Of a stretch of 64,000 bases of DNA, positions 1 through 9,078 are shown one piece after another (the first letter of the stretch is position 1; every line of letters begins with the position of its first letter). The stretch is from Pseudoxanthomonas gei (GTDB lineage Bacteria; Pseudomonadota; Gammaproteobacteria; Xanthomonadales; Xanthomonadaceae). The position numbers were made by a program, and so were the translations under genes. Location of the stretch: the NCBI RefSeq assembly GCF_010119615.1, contig NZ_QOVG01000010.1:62001-126000 (forward strand), in the 5' to 3' direction. The notes under the pieces were generated by a model. It did no database searches, was not told where the DNA came from, and saw only the letters and a program-made list of their open reading frames with translations.

Positions 1-3
1 ATC

Positions 4-903
4 ATGTTCGACACCACGCCACAACTCGACTGCGCGGGCCGCATCCTCAGGCTCGATCGCCCGCAGGTGATGGGCATTGTCAACGTGACCCCCGATTCCT
101 TTTCCGATGGCGGTGCGCACGAGACTCTGGAGGCCGCGGTCGCGCATGCGCTGCGGCTGGTGGAGGAGGGCGCCGACCTGCTCGACATCGGTGGCGAGTC
201 CACGCGCCCGGGTGCGCAGACTGTCTCCGTGGAAGAAGAGCTGCGCCGGGTCATCCCGGTGATAGAGCAACTGGCCACCCGGGTTTCGGTTCCGATCAGC
301 ATCGACACGTCCAAACCGGAGGTGATGTGCGCCGCCGTGGCCGCCGGTGCGGGCATGATCAACGACGTTTATGGCTTGCGTCGCGAAGGCGCGATGGAGG
401 CCGCGGCCGCCGCCGGAGTGCCCGTGGTGCTGATGCACATGCATGGCGAGCCCCATTCCATGCAGCAGGCACCGGACTACGACGATGTGGTCGGCGACGT
501 GCACCGGTTCCTGACCGAACGCCTGTTCGCTGCCGAAATGGCCGGCATCGCCAGGAAGCACCTGCTGGTCGACCCGGGGTTCGGCTTCGGCAAAAACACC
601 GCGCACAACCTCGCCTTGCTGGCGCAATTGCAGCGCTTCACCGAACTCGGCGTGCCGGTGCTCGCCGGGTTGTCGCGCAAGCGCACCATTGGCGAACTCA
701 CCGGTCGGGATGATGCACGTGATCGCATCGCCGGATCGGTCGCCGCGCACCTGATCGCGGCCCAGCGCGGCGCCATGATCCTGCGCGTGCATGACGTTGC
801 AGCCACCGTCGACGCATTGAAAGTGTGGAATGCGGTCGCGGCCGTGCCGATCCCACGCGCGGCATCGGCGGCTTCGACGATCCGCTGGCCTGACGACGAC
901 TGA
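4..903 (+). CDS. folP: Dihydropteroate synthase
   Basis: Cytoplasmic folate-pathway enzyme that condenses p-aminobenzoate with dihydropterin pyrophosphate to make dihydropteroate; the sulfonamide target. The 299-residue product has the family length. Seen: [11 protein letters not shown] at residues 27-37 (pterin/pyrophosphate loop), [10 protein letters not shown] at 61-70, a GLSRKR block near 222 that is the usual substrate-binding Lys/Arg, and the C-terminal RVHD motif. The TIM barrel seems complete. The ATG lies 3 bases from the window edge, so the ribosome binding site and any upstream partner (often ftsH) cannot be seen. The stop overlaps the next gene's start by one base, so folP and miaA are probably co-transcribed. 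Confidence 0.97.
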   Translation: MFDTTPQLDCAGRILRLDRPQVMGIVNVTPDSFSDGGAHETLEAAVAHALRLVEEGADLLDIGGESTRPGAQTVSVEEELRRVIPVIEQLATRVSVPISIDTSKPEVMCAAVAAGAGMINDVYGLRREGAMEAAAAAGVPVVLMHMHGEPHSMQQAPDYDDVVGDVHRFLTERLFAAEMAGIARKHLLVDPGFGFGKNTAHNLALLAQLQRFTELGVPVLAGLSRKRTIGELTGRDDARDRIAGSVAAHLIAAQRGAMILRVHDVAATVDALKVWNAVAAVPIPRAASAASTIRWPDDD

Positions 904-1868
904 TGCCCGCCGACCACAGGCCAGCGGCTATCGTGTTGATGGGTCCCACCGCTTCAGGCAAGACCGCGCTGGCAATGGAATGGGCGCAACGTCTGGGCGG
1001 TGAGATCGTCAGCGTGGATTCGGCTCTGGTCTATCGCGGCCTGGATATCGGCGCCGCCAAGCCCGACGCGGCGATGCTGGCCGCCGTGCCGCATCACCTG
1101 ATCGATGTGCGCGAGCCGTGGCAACCGTATTCGGCGGCGGAGTTTGCTCGCGATGCTTCCGCCGCGTTGGCAGGTATAGCCGCACGCGGTCGGATCCCGA
1201 TCCTGGCGGGCGGCACCGGGCTCTATTTCCAGGCGCTGCTCGACGGACTCTCGCCGATGCCGGAAGCCGACCAGGCGTTGCGCGAAACCATCGCTGCCGA
1301 AGCCGCCGCACGCGGCTGGCCGGCATTGCATGCCGAGCTCGCATCGGTCGATTCCCGCGCCGCCGCGAAGATCAAGCCGACCGATCCGCAGCGCATCCAG
1401 CGCGCGCTGGAGGTATTCCGGCTCAGCGGCAAGCCGATCAGCGAATGGCAGGCCATGCCATCGCACCACCCTTTTCCGTTCCGTGTCCTCAAACTGGTGC
1501 TGGCGCCGCGGGACCGCGCGGTCCTGCATCAGCGCATAGAGCAGCGTTTCGACGCCATGCTCGCCGCCGGCTTCATCGAGGAAGTCCAGCGCCTGCGCGC
1601 GCTGCCGGAACTGCGGTCGGTCGAACAGCCGCTCGACCTGCCCGCCGTGCGCGCGGTCGGCTACCGGCAGGCTTGGGAATACCTGGACGGCCTGGTGCCG
1701 GAAAGCGGGTTCCGGGATCGCGCGATCGCCGCCACCCGCCAGCTGGCCAAGCGCCAGCTGACCTGGTCGCGCGGCGAGCTGGACGCACGCTGGTTCGATC
1801 CGCAGTCCGATCGCATGGCACTGGAGACAGCGCTTGAGCTGTTCCTGCCCGGCCAATCTGCGCACTGA
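903..1868 (+). CDS. miaA: tRNA dimethylallyltransferase
   Basis: Transfers a dimethylallyl group to A37 of tRNAs that read UNN codons, the first step of the ms2i6A modification. The 321-residue protein has a P-loop GPTASGKT at residues 14-21, the [14 protein letters not shown] segment (family consensus D-S-x-Q/A-x-Y) and AGGTGLYF near residue 103. The ATG overlaps the folP stop (TGATG arrangement), which supports both this start and translational coupling. miaA followed by hfq and hflX is the conserved gammaproteobacterial order. Confidence 0.97.
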   Translation: MPADHRPAAIVLMGPTASGKTALAMEWAQRLGGEIVSVDSALVYRGLDIGAAKPDAAMLAAVPHHLIDVREPWQPYSAAEFARDASAALAGIAARGRIPILAGGTGLYFQALLDGLSPMPEADQALRETIAAEAAARGWPALHAELASVDSRAAAKIKPTDPQRIQRALEVFRLSGKPISEWQAMPSHHPFPFRVLKLVLAPRDRAVLHQRIEQRFDAMLAAGFIEEVQRLRALPELRSVEQPLDLPAVRAVGYRQAWEYLDGLVPESGFRDRAIAATRQLAKRQLTWSRGELDARWFDPQSDRMALETALELFLPGQSAH

Positions 1869-1958
1869 GTAGCTGGCGGAATGGCCGTTGTTGTGTAACA
1901 TCGGGCCACCGGGGCGCGGCAGGGGAGCTGGCGCCGACCCGGACCTATAAAAACAACA

Positions 1959-1972
1959 CCTATTCAAATAGG
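1959..1972 (+). promoter_or_regulatory. Hairpin and putative -10 in the hfq leader
   Basis: In the 117-base gap between miaA and hfq there is a TATAAA at 1946-1951 that could be a -10 element, followed by a small stem-loop CCTAT-TCAA-ATAGG. The hairpin ends four bases before the GGGAG ribosome binding site of hfq. No convincing -35 was found at the right distance. The position suggests a 5'-UTR structure that could affect hfq translation (Hfq autoregulates in Escherichia coli); this role is inference. Confidence 0.35.
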
Positions 1973-1985
1973 CGGGAGCTAAGAA

Positions 1986-2267
1986 ATGTCCAAGGGGCAA
2001 TCCTTGCAGGATCCTTTCCTGAATGCGTTGCGGCGTGAGCGGGTGCCGGTCTCGGTCTACCTGGTCAATGGCATCAAGCTGCAGGGCACCATCGAGTCGT
2101 TCGACCAGTTCGTGGTCCTGCTGCGCAATACGGTCAGCCAGATGGTCTACAAGCACGCCATTTCCACGGTGGTGCCGGCGCGCAATGTGCGCGTGGGCCC
2201 GGGTGGCGGCTACGTGCAGGGCAATGAGGATGGCGGTGAGGAAGAAGGCGGCGACGAGAACGAATAG
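1986..2267 (+). CDS. hfq: RNA chaperone Hfq
   Basis: Hexameric Sm-like protein that binds small regulatory RNAs and mRNAs and promotes their pairing. The 93-residue product begins with the canonical [20 protein letters not shown] segment and has the Sm2 motif YKHAIS at residues 55-60. The C-terminal tail (about 61-93) is short, glycine-rich and then strongly acidic ([13 protein letters not shown]), as in Xanthomonads, and shorter than the E. coli tail. GGGAG stands 8 bases before the ATG. Confidence 0.98.
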   Translation: MSKGQSLQDPFLNALRRERVPVSVYLVNGIKLQGTIESFDQFVVLLRNTVSQMVYKHAISTVVPARNVRVGPGGGYVQGNEDGGEEEGGDENE

Positions 2268-2609
2268 GTAGCTGGTTTCTCCATGGCGATCTGATTCTTT
2301 CCGGCTTCTCCGAACATCTCGAAGTCATCCCGGCGGTGTCCGACAGCGACGCTGGTCAAGCTGGTACCCATCTTGATCCCGCCCCTGCACCTGTATTTGA
2401 TCCTGCTTTTGCCGTTATCCCGTGAGCCCCTGACTTGTTGACTTCAGCCTTCTTCCGAAGAGGAAAGGCATTTCCCAGCCATGCGGATGTTGAAAATCGC
2501 GGTACGGGCGAGTCACTTCAAGCGCCTGAGGACAAGTTAAAAAGCCAGGCCTGAAGCAAAAAGCGCCTGCGCCCTTTGTATTCCGGCCATCCGCCCCCAC
2601 ACTTGTCCC
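2268..2609. other. Intergenic region hfq-hflX with no gene seen
   Basis: A 342-base gap inside the usually tight hfq-hflX unit. It holds no convincing ORF on either strand, no REP copy of the families seen elsewhere and no clear terminator. A TTGACT at about 2437 resembles a -35 but has no good -10 partner. GC content is locally lower than in the genes. It may carry the hflX promoter. Confidence 0.4.
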
Positions 2610-3932
2610 ATGTTCGAACGATCAAAGAAGGGTGAACACGCCCTGCTGATACAGCCCATGCGCTCCGGTTCCGGTGGCAGTTCCCCCGATGACGGCGCGC
2701 AGGAGGAATTCGCCGACCTGGCCCGTTCCGCCGGCGCCTCCATTGCCGCGGTGATCACCGCGCGCGTGGACAAGCCCAGTCCGTCTACCTATATCGGCAG
2801 CGGCAAGCTGGACGAGGTGAAGGCCGCGGCCGAAGCCACTGGCGCCGACCTGATCCTGGTCAACCACTCGCTGTCGCCGGGCCAGGAGCGCAACCTGGAG
2901 AAATTCCTGGAGCGCCGCGTGCTGGACCGCACCGGCCTGATCCTGGACATCTTCGCCCAGCGTGCGCGCAGCTTCGAGGGCAAGTTGCAGGTCGAACTGG
3001 CGCAGCTGCAGCACATGGCCACGCGCCTGATCCGCGGTTGGACCCACCTTGAACGCCAGCGCGGCGGTTCCATCGGCCTGCGTGGCCCGGGTGAAACCCA
3101 GCTGGAAACCGACCGGCGCCTGTTGCAGAAGCGCGTGGACCAGCTGCAGAAGCGGCTGGAGAAACTCGAGGTCCAGCAGACCCAGATGCGCCGGGCCCGC
3201 GTGCGCAGCGAGATGCCCCGGGTGGCTCTGGTGGGCTACACCAACGCCGGCAAGTCGACCCTGTTCAACGCAGTGACCGGTTCGGACGCCTACGCCGCCG
3301 ACAAGCTGTTCGCCACCCTGGACCCCACGGTGCGCCGGGTGAACCTGCCCGGCGGCAGCATCATGCTGTCGGACACGGTCGGTTTCGTGCGCGACCTGCC
3401 GCATGAACTGGTGGCCGCATTCCGGTCCACCCTGTCCGAGGCGCGCGAGGCCGACCTGCTGCTGCACGTCATCGACGCCGCCGATCCGCTGCGCGAGGAG
3501 CGCATTGCCCAGGTGGACAGCGTGCTTCAGGAAATCGGCGCCGGCGACATTCCCCAGGTGCTGGTCTACAACAAGATCGACCGCATCGAAGGCGCGCAGC
3601 CACGCCACGACCAGCCCAATGAGGGCAGGGAGCGGGTCTGGCTGTCCGCACGCGATGGCGTCGGCATGGAGCTGCTGGAAGACGCGCTGACCCGGCGCCT
3701 TTCGCTGGTGCGCGTGCAGGGCGAGCTGCACCTGCCGGCCGCGCATGCCGAGCGCCTGCGTTCACGCCTGCATGCGCTGGGCGCGGTACGCGCCGAAACC
3801 CATGACGAGGATGGCTGGCACATCCAGGTCGACCTGTCTCTGGCCGACGCCCAGCGCCTGGCGGTGCAGGCTGGCGGCGCGCCGCTGGAAGCCCTGCTGC
3901 CCGAGGCACTGCGCGAGGAATGGATGGCGTAG
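2610..3932 (+). CDS. hflX: Ribosome-associated GTPase HflX
   Basis: Ribosome-splitting GTPase active under stress. The 440-residue product has the N-terminal HflX domain (about 25-200), including IGSGKLDEV and the GLRGPGETQLETDRR segment before a coiled linker, then a G domain starting with GYTNAGKST near residue 208, SDTVGFVRDLP (switch II) and NKID. It is followed by a C-terminal domain with the alternating HIQVDLSLADAQRL pattern. No good Shine-Dalgarno precedes the ATG. The stop codon runs directly into a 28-bp repeat that separates it from hflK. Confidence 0.96.
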   Translation: MFERSKKGEHALLIQPMRSGSGGSSPDDGAQEEFADLARSAGASIAAVITARVDKPSPSTYIGSGKLDEVKAAAEATGADLILVNHSLSPGQERNLEKFLERRVLDRTGLILDIFAQRARSFEGKLQVELAQLQHMATRLIRGWTHLERQRGGSIGLRGPGETQLETDRRLLQKRVDQLQKRLEKLEVQQTQMRRARVRSEMPRVALVGYTNAGKSTLFNAVTGSDAYAADKLFATLDPTVRRVNLPGGSIMLSDTVGFVRDLPHELVAAFRSTLSEAREADLLLHVIDAADPLREERIAQVDSVLQEIGAGDIPQVLVYNKIDRIEGAQPRHDQPNEGRERVWLSARDGVGMELLEDALTRRLSLVRVQGELHLPAAHAERLRSRLHALGAVRAETHDEDGWHIQVDLSLADAQRLAVQAGGAPLEALLPEALREEWMA

Positions 3933-4063
3933 GGCGGGTCTTGACCCGCCATTGCCATGTGTCCGACCGCGATGGCAACCGGCGGCGGCGTCGACGCCTA
4001 TTACCTTTTTCGAACATTGCAGTCGGTTTCCCCAGCATGGCAATGGCGGGTCAAGACCCGCCC
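3932..4063. repeat. REP-like inverted pair (family C) between hflX and hflK
   Basis: Two perfect 28-bp copies in opposite orientation at 3932-3959 and 4036-4063. Each contains the self-complementary core GGCGGGTCTTGACCCGCC followed by ATTGCCATG. The two arms are exact reverse complements, so the unit can fold as a long hairpin with a 76-base loop, as REPIN/BIME elements do. It begins at the last base of the hflX stop. It may separate hflX and hflK expression. Confidence 0.85.
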
Positions 4064-4153
4064 TGCGCTTGTCTCCGGGCTCCACCGACCCTATCTAGTA
4101 GAATCAGACCCGCAACGGCCCCGGCCCTGCACAAACCTCAACGTGGAGATGGC

Positions 4154-5275
4154 ATGGCCTGGAACACCCCCGGCTCGGGCGACAAAGGACCGAGCGGCGA
4201 CAAGCCCAACCCCTGGAAGCCCAATAACCGGGGCGGCGGCAAGGGGGGCGGCAACGATCTCAATGGCCTGATAGACCGGCTGCGTGGCTTCGTCGACGGC
4301 GGTGGCGGCGGTGGCAACCCCTTGCGCTGGGTCGCCATCGGCCTGGCCCTGGTGATCGTATTCAGCAGCTTCCAGCTGATCGGCGAACAGCAGCGCGGCG
4401 TGGTCCTGCGTTTCGGCCAGTTCGCCCGCATCATGCAGCCCGGCCCCAACTTCAAGTGGCCGTGGCCTATCGAAAGCGTCACCAAGGTCAACGCCACCGA
4501 GATCAAGACATTCAGCAGCACCGTGCCGGTGCTGACCAAGGACGAGAATATCGTCACCGTCTCGCTCAACGTGCAGTACCGCATCAGCGACCCGCGCCTG
4601 TACCTGTATGGCTCGCGCAGCGCTGACGAAGTGCTGCAGCAGGCCGCCCAGAGCGCCGTGCGCGAACAGGTCGGCGGCGCCGACCTGGATACCGTGCTCG
4701 GCGTGCGTGGCCCGCTGGGCAGCCAGGCCAAGGAACGCCTGCAGAAGTCGCTGGACAGCTACCGCACCGGCCTGATCGTGACCGAACTCAACCTGCCCAA
4801 CGCCCGTCCGCCGCAGGAAGTGCAGCCGGCCTTCGACGAGGTCAACAGCGCCCAGCAGGTCCGCGAAAGCCTGGTCAACCAGGCCCAGGCCTATGCCGCC
4901 AAGGTCGTCCCCGAAGCCCGTGGTGAAGCCGCGCGCCTGCGCACCACCGCCGACGGTTACAAGACCGCTGCCGTGGCCCGCGCCACCGGTGACGCCGCGC
5001 GCTTCACCTTGTTGCAGGAGCAGTACAAGAACGCCCCCGACGTCACCCGCAAGCGCCTGTGGCTGGAAACCGTGCAGGGCGTGCTGGCCCAGAACCGCAA
5101 GGTCGTGGGCGGCGATGGCCGCCAGCTGATCTACGTGCCCATGCCGGCCCAGGGCGGAGCTGCCCAGGCACCTGCGGTGCTGCCCAATGAGGTAGTGCTG
5201 CCCGCGGTGCAGAGCCTGACGCCGCAGGCCGAACGCCCCGAGCGACCCAGTGGCCGCGAGGAGCCGCAACGATGA
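4154..5275 (+). CDS. hflK: FtsH protease modulator HflK
   Basis: Inner-membrane SPFH protein that with HflC surrounds FtsH and modulates membrane protein turnover. The 373-residue product starts with MAWNTPGSGDKG, has a Gly/Lys-rich cytoplasmic N-terminus, one transmembrane helix at about residues 58-76 and a long periplasmic SPFH/band-7 domain starting GEQQRGVVLRFG, with a helical Ala/Glu/Arg-rich C-terminal region. The ORF is open upstream to 3920 but that part runs through the REP-like repeat, so the ATG after GTGGAGATGGC at 4154 is preferred. TAGAAT at 4099-4104 may be a -10. hflC overlaps by four bases (ATGA). Confidence 0.96.
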   Translation: MAWNTPGSGDKGPSGDKPNPWKPNNRGGGKGGGNDLNGLIDRLRGFVDGGGGGGNPLRWVAIGLALVIVFSSFQLIGEQQRGVVLRFGQFARIMQPGPNFKWPWPIESVTKVNATEIKTFSSTVPVLTKDENIVTVSLNVQYRISDPRLYLYGSRSADEVLQQAAQSAVREQVGGADLDTVLGVRGPLGSQAKERLQKSLDSYRTGLIVTELNLPNARPPQEVQPAFDEVNSAQQVRESLVNQAQAYAAKVVPEARGEAARLRTTADGYKTAAVARATGDAARFTLLQEQYKNAPDVTRKRLWLETVQGVLAQNRKVVGGDGRQLIYVPMPAQGGAAQAPAVLPNEVVLPAVQSLTPQAERPERPSGREEPQR

Positions 5276-6135
5276 AGACTTCCCTGTACGGCGCCATCGC
5301 CGCAATCGTGCTGTTCGCGCTGCTCGGCTCGGTCTACGTGGTCCGCGAGGACCAGACTGCGCTGGTCCTCAACCTGGGTCGCGTGGTCCGCGCCGACATC
5401 AAGCCGGGCCTGCATTTCAAGGTGCCGCTGGTTGAATCGGTGCGCGTGTTCGACCGTCGTTTCCGCACCCTGGAAACCGCGCCCGAGCGCTACCTGACCC
5501 TGGAACGCAAGGACGTCAGCATCGACTTCTTCGCGGTCGGCTACATCTCCGACGTGCGCGCCTTCTATCGCGCCACCGGCGGCGAGGAGAAGACCGCCAA
5601 CGAGCGCCTGGCCCCGATAATCACCGACTCGCTTCGCAACGAGATCAACTCGCGCACCCTGCAGCAGCTGGTGTCCGGTGACCGCAACGACATCGTTGCC
5701 AGGCAGCTCACGGCCATCAACGACGGCGCCGCGACCCTGGGCATGAAGATCACCGACATCCGCTTGAAGCAGATCGACCTGCCTACCGAGAGCGAAGTGA
5801 TCAAGCAGGTGTACGAGCGCATGCGCGCCCAGCGCATGCAGGTCGCCAGCAAGCTGCGGGCCGAAGGCGAGGAACAGGCCCGCACCATCCGCGCCGGGGC
5901 CGACCGCGACCAGACCGTGCTGGTGGCAGAAGCCACCCGCGACGCCCAGCAGCTGCGCGGTGAAGGCGACGCTACCGCGGCCCGCATCTACGGAGAGGCG
6001 GCCAGCCGCGACCCGTCGTTCTACTCCTTCCAGCGCAGCCTGGAGGCCTACCGCGCATCCTTCGCGGATGGCCAGGCCGTTATCGTGCTGGACAAGGATG
6101 ACCCGTTCCTGCAGTACATGAAGAGCGACCGCTGA
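5272..6135 (+). CDS. hflC: FtsH protease modulator HflC
   Basis: Partner of HflK in the periplasmic cage around FtsH. The 287-residue protein has a single transmembrane segment at about 5-23 followed by VVREDQTALVLNLGRVV and the SPFH domain, with YSFQRSLEAYRASF and an ending in MKSDR typical of the family. The start overlaps the hflK stop in an ATGA, so the two are translationally coupled. The small DUF2065 membrane gene that often follows hflC is not present; the next gene is purA. Confidence 0.97.
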   Translation: MKTSLYGAIAAIVLFALLGSVYVVREDQTALVLNLGRVVRADIKPGLHFKVPLVESVRVFDRRFRTLETAPERYLTLERKDVSIDFFAVGYISDVRAFYRATGGEEKTANERLAPIITDSLRNEINSRTLQQLVSGDRNDIVARQLTAINDGAATLGMKITDIRLKQIDLPTESEVIKQVYERMRAQRMQVASKLRAEGEEQARTIRAGADRDQTVLVAEATRDAQQLRGEGDATAARIYGEAASRDPSFYSFQRSLEAYRASFADGQAVIVLDKDDPFLQYMKSDR

Positions 6136-6188
6136 ATCGGGAATGGCAGGCAGGGTAGCCCCCGCCCCCCAAAACCCGGATAATGCAC

Positions 6189-6225
6189 AAAAGCCGGATG
6201 GGGACTCTGTTCCCTCCGGCTTTTT
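6189..6225 (+). terminator. Rho-independent terminator after hflC
   Basis: The stem AAAAGCCGGA / TCCGGCTTTT, with an inner GGGA/TCCC pairing, is followed by a T-run. It lies 54 bases after the hflC stop and 120 bases before purA, so purA is expected to have its own promoter. Confidence 0.85.
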
Positions 6226-6342
6226 CTGCGTCTGCGGTTGTGAAGCTGCGTAAGCTGCGACTCGTGTCGGCGCCCTCAAATCCTTTCCTTGCGGAAGGTC
6301 CACGCTTGCGGCTTACGCCGCTGCTACAGATATTGGAGCTAA

Positions 6343-7638
<1,296 letters not shown>

Positions 7639-7670
7639 CCCGCCCTCATCGCGGTAGGTGCGGCAGCTAA

Positions 7671-7698
7671 TGTAGGAGCGACGCAAGTCGCGAAGCAG
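7671..7698 (+). repeat. Single REP-like element, family A
   Basis: One copy of TGTAGGAGCGACGCAAGTCG followed by CGAAGC downstream of purA. The GCGAC..GTCGC core is self-complementary. The same element occurs as inverted pairs at 11672-11770, 25094-25167 and 25359-25430. Here no inverted partner is seen nearby. Confidence 0.75.
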
Positions 7699-7741
7699 TG
7701 GCCACCCAAAACGCCGCCAATCCGGCTAGCCGTCGTCCAAC

Positions 7742-7774
7742 AACAAAGCCCCGCACCGCGGGGCTTTGTTTATT
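7742..7774 (+). terminator. Rho-independent terminator after purA
   Basis: A perfect 13-bp stem AACAAAGCCCCGC / GCGGGGCTTTGTT with a three-base loop, then TTATTTG. It ends the purA transcript. Confidence 0.9.
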
Positions 7775-7847
7775 TGTGTGAAGCCCACCGTTGTACTGCC
7801 TCACCCGATCCAGCACAGTCGGCCCTCACTCATTGCAAGGATGCCCG

Positions 7848-8960
7848 ATGAAGTCGACCCTCCCGCTTTCCCACCGTGCCGCTGCTTCTCTGCGCCGCCC
7901 CGCACTGCTTGCGCTGACCCTGGCGTCCCTCTGCGCCCTGGGCGCCTGCAAGGGTGAAACCGCCCCTGCACTGGTCCCGGCCAGCACGCAGGCCCGCCCG
8001 CCCGCCACCATTGCGCTCTCCGGCAAGGCGCTGGAAGCCGCCGCACGCAACTTGGTCGCCAGGTCCGACAAGCAATACGACCCCGCCGGCGAAGCCTTCC
8101 TGGGTGACCTCGACGGCGACGGTTCCGACGACGTGGTCATCCAATACGACATCACCACTGAAGGCGCCGGGCACACGGTGGCCCGCACCGTGAAGGTGCT
8201 GCTGAACACCGCCTCCGGCCTGTCGCCGTTGCCGCAGTCGCAGCTGCCCGACTGGTGTCCGCTTGTGCAGGGCATCTACCGCGGCCGCCTGCGCCTGCTG
8301 CAGCTGGAAGCCTGCGCATTGCCCATGCCGCGGCTTGAGGGCGTGCACGACTACGTGGTCAAGGCCGGCGCGCTTGTGGAAGCCGAGGCGTGGAGCACGC
8401 CGGAGTTCGTGCAGCATGAACTGGCCGCGCTGCTGGACGCGGTGCGCAAGGACAAGGACAAGGCACTGGTAGCGCGCGTGATCCTGCCGGTCGGGGCCAC
8501 GCAACTGCCGCTGTATGAAACGAAGCTGGCCGAAGCGGCCAAGGCCCAGGGCGGGCAGGTCACGCAGGCGCTTGCGCAGCAGTACTCCGGAGAACTGTTC
8601 GACGCCGCCCGCCTGGCCAGCTGGCAGGCGGCGCTGGCCTGCGCCGTGCAGCCCGGCAAGTTCATCACCTCGGGTGATGATGGCAGCCTGGAGTCGCTGC
8701 AGAACCACATGAGCGTCGCCGGTGGCGATCTGGTGTGCACGCTGACCGTGGACCAGTCTCCGGAGCGCCCGACCCGCCCGGTGCCCGGCGGTGGAGAATG
8801 GCCGGTCGACGCGGCCGTGCGCCTGGTCTGGGGTTCGCAGAAGCTCATGGACGGACAGCCCGATGCCGGTTCGAAAGTGCCCGCCGGTTCATTGCTGCTG
8901 GTCCTGATCGACGGCGAACTGAAAGTGATGGGCTGGGATTTCGCCGATTTCCCCGTCTGA
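7848..8960 (+). CDS. Putative lipoprotein with a DxDGDG motif
   Basis: Not recognised as a named family. The 370-residue product starts MKSTLPLSHRAAASLRR, followed by a hydrophobic stretch and a lipobox ALGAC near residue 34, so it is probably exported and lipid-modified. A GDLDGDGSDDVVI segment near residue 87 resembles an FG-GAP/EF-like calcium-binding loop. The rest alternates short hydrophobic and acidic segments with several Cys residues (in PDWCPL, LEACALP, ALACAV, LVCTL) that could form periplasmic disulfides. The ORF is open 19 codons further upstream, but AAGG six bases before the ATG at 7848 and the signal peptide support this start. Confidence 0.8.
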   Translation: MKSTLPLSHRAAASLRRPALLALTLASLCALGACKGETAPALVPASTQARPPATIALSGKALEAAARNLVARSDKQYDPAGEAFLGDLDGDGSDDVVIQYDITTEGAGHTVARTVKVLLNTASGLSPLPQSQLPDWCPLVQGIYRGRLRLLQLEACALPMPRLEGVHDYVVKAGALVEAEAWSTPEFVQHELAALLDAVRKDKDKALVARVILPVGATQLPLYETKLAEAAKAQGGQVTQALAQQYSGELFDAARLASWQAALACAVQPGKFITSGDDGSLESLQNHMSVAGGDLVCTLTVDQSPERPTRPVPGGGEWPVDAAVRLVWGSQKLMDGQPDAGSKVPAGSLLLVLIDGELKVMGWDFADFPV

Positions 8961-8984
8961 GCCGCACGTCCGGCCATGCATTGG

Positions 8985-9012
8985 AAGCCCCGCATTGCGG
9001 GGTTTCTCTTTT
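8985..9012 (+). terminator. Rho-independent terminator
   Basis: Stem AAGCCCCGCA / TGCGGGGTTT with a one-base centre and a following TCTCTTTTC. It lies 24 bases after the lipoprotein gene. Confidence 0.8.
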
Positions 9013-9078
9013 CAGGCCGCCGTTTTCTTGACACCGCATTACCGTGCGTCCGTCACCCTCCCTCAAACAGGAACACGC

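Noticed and set aside
3920..4153. N-terminal extension of HflK from an ATG inside the hflX end
   Set aside because: The extension translates the REP-like repeat and has no ribosome binding site; HflK proteins begin near MAWN.
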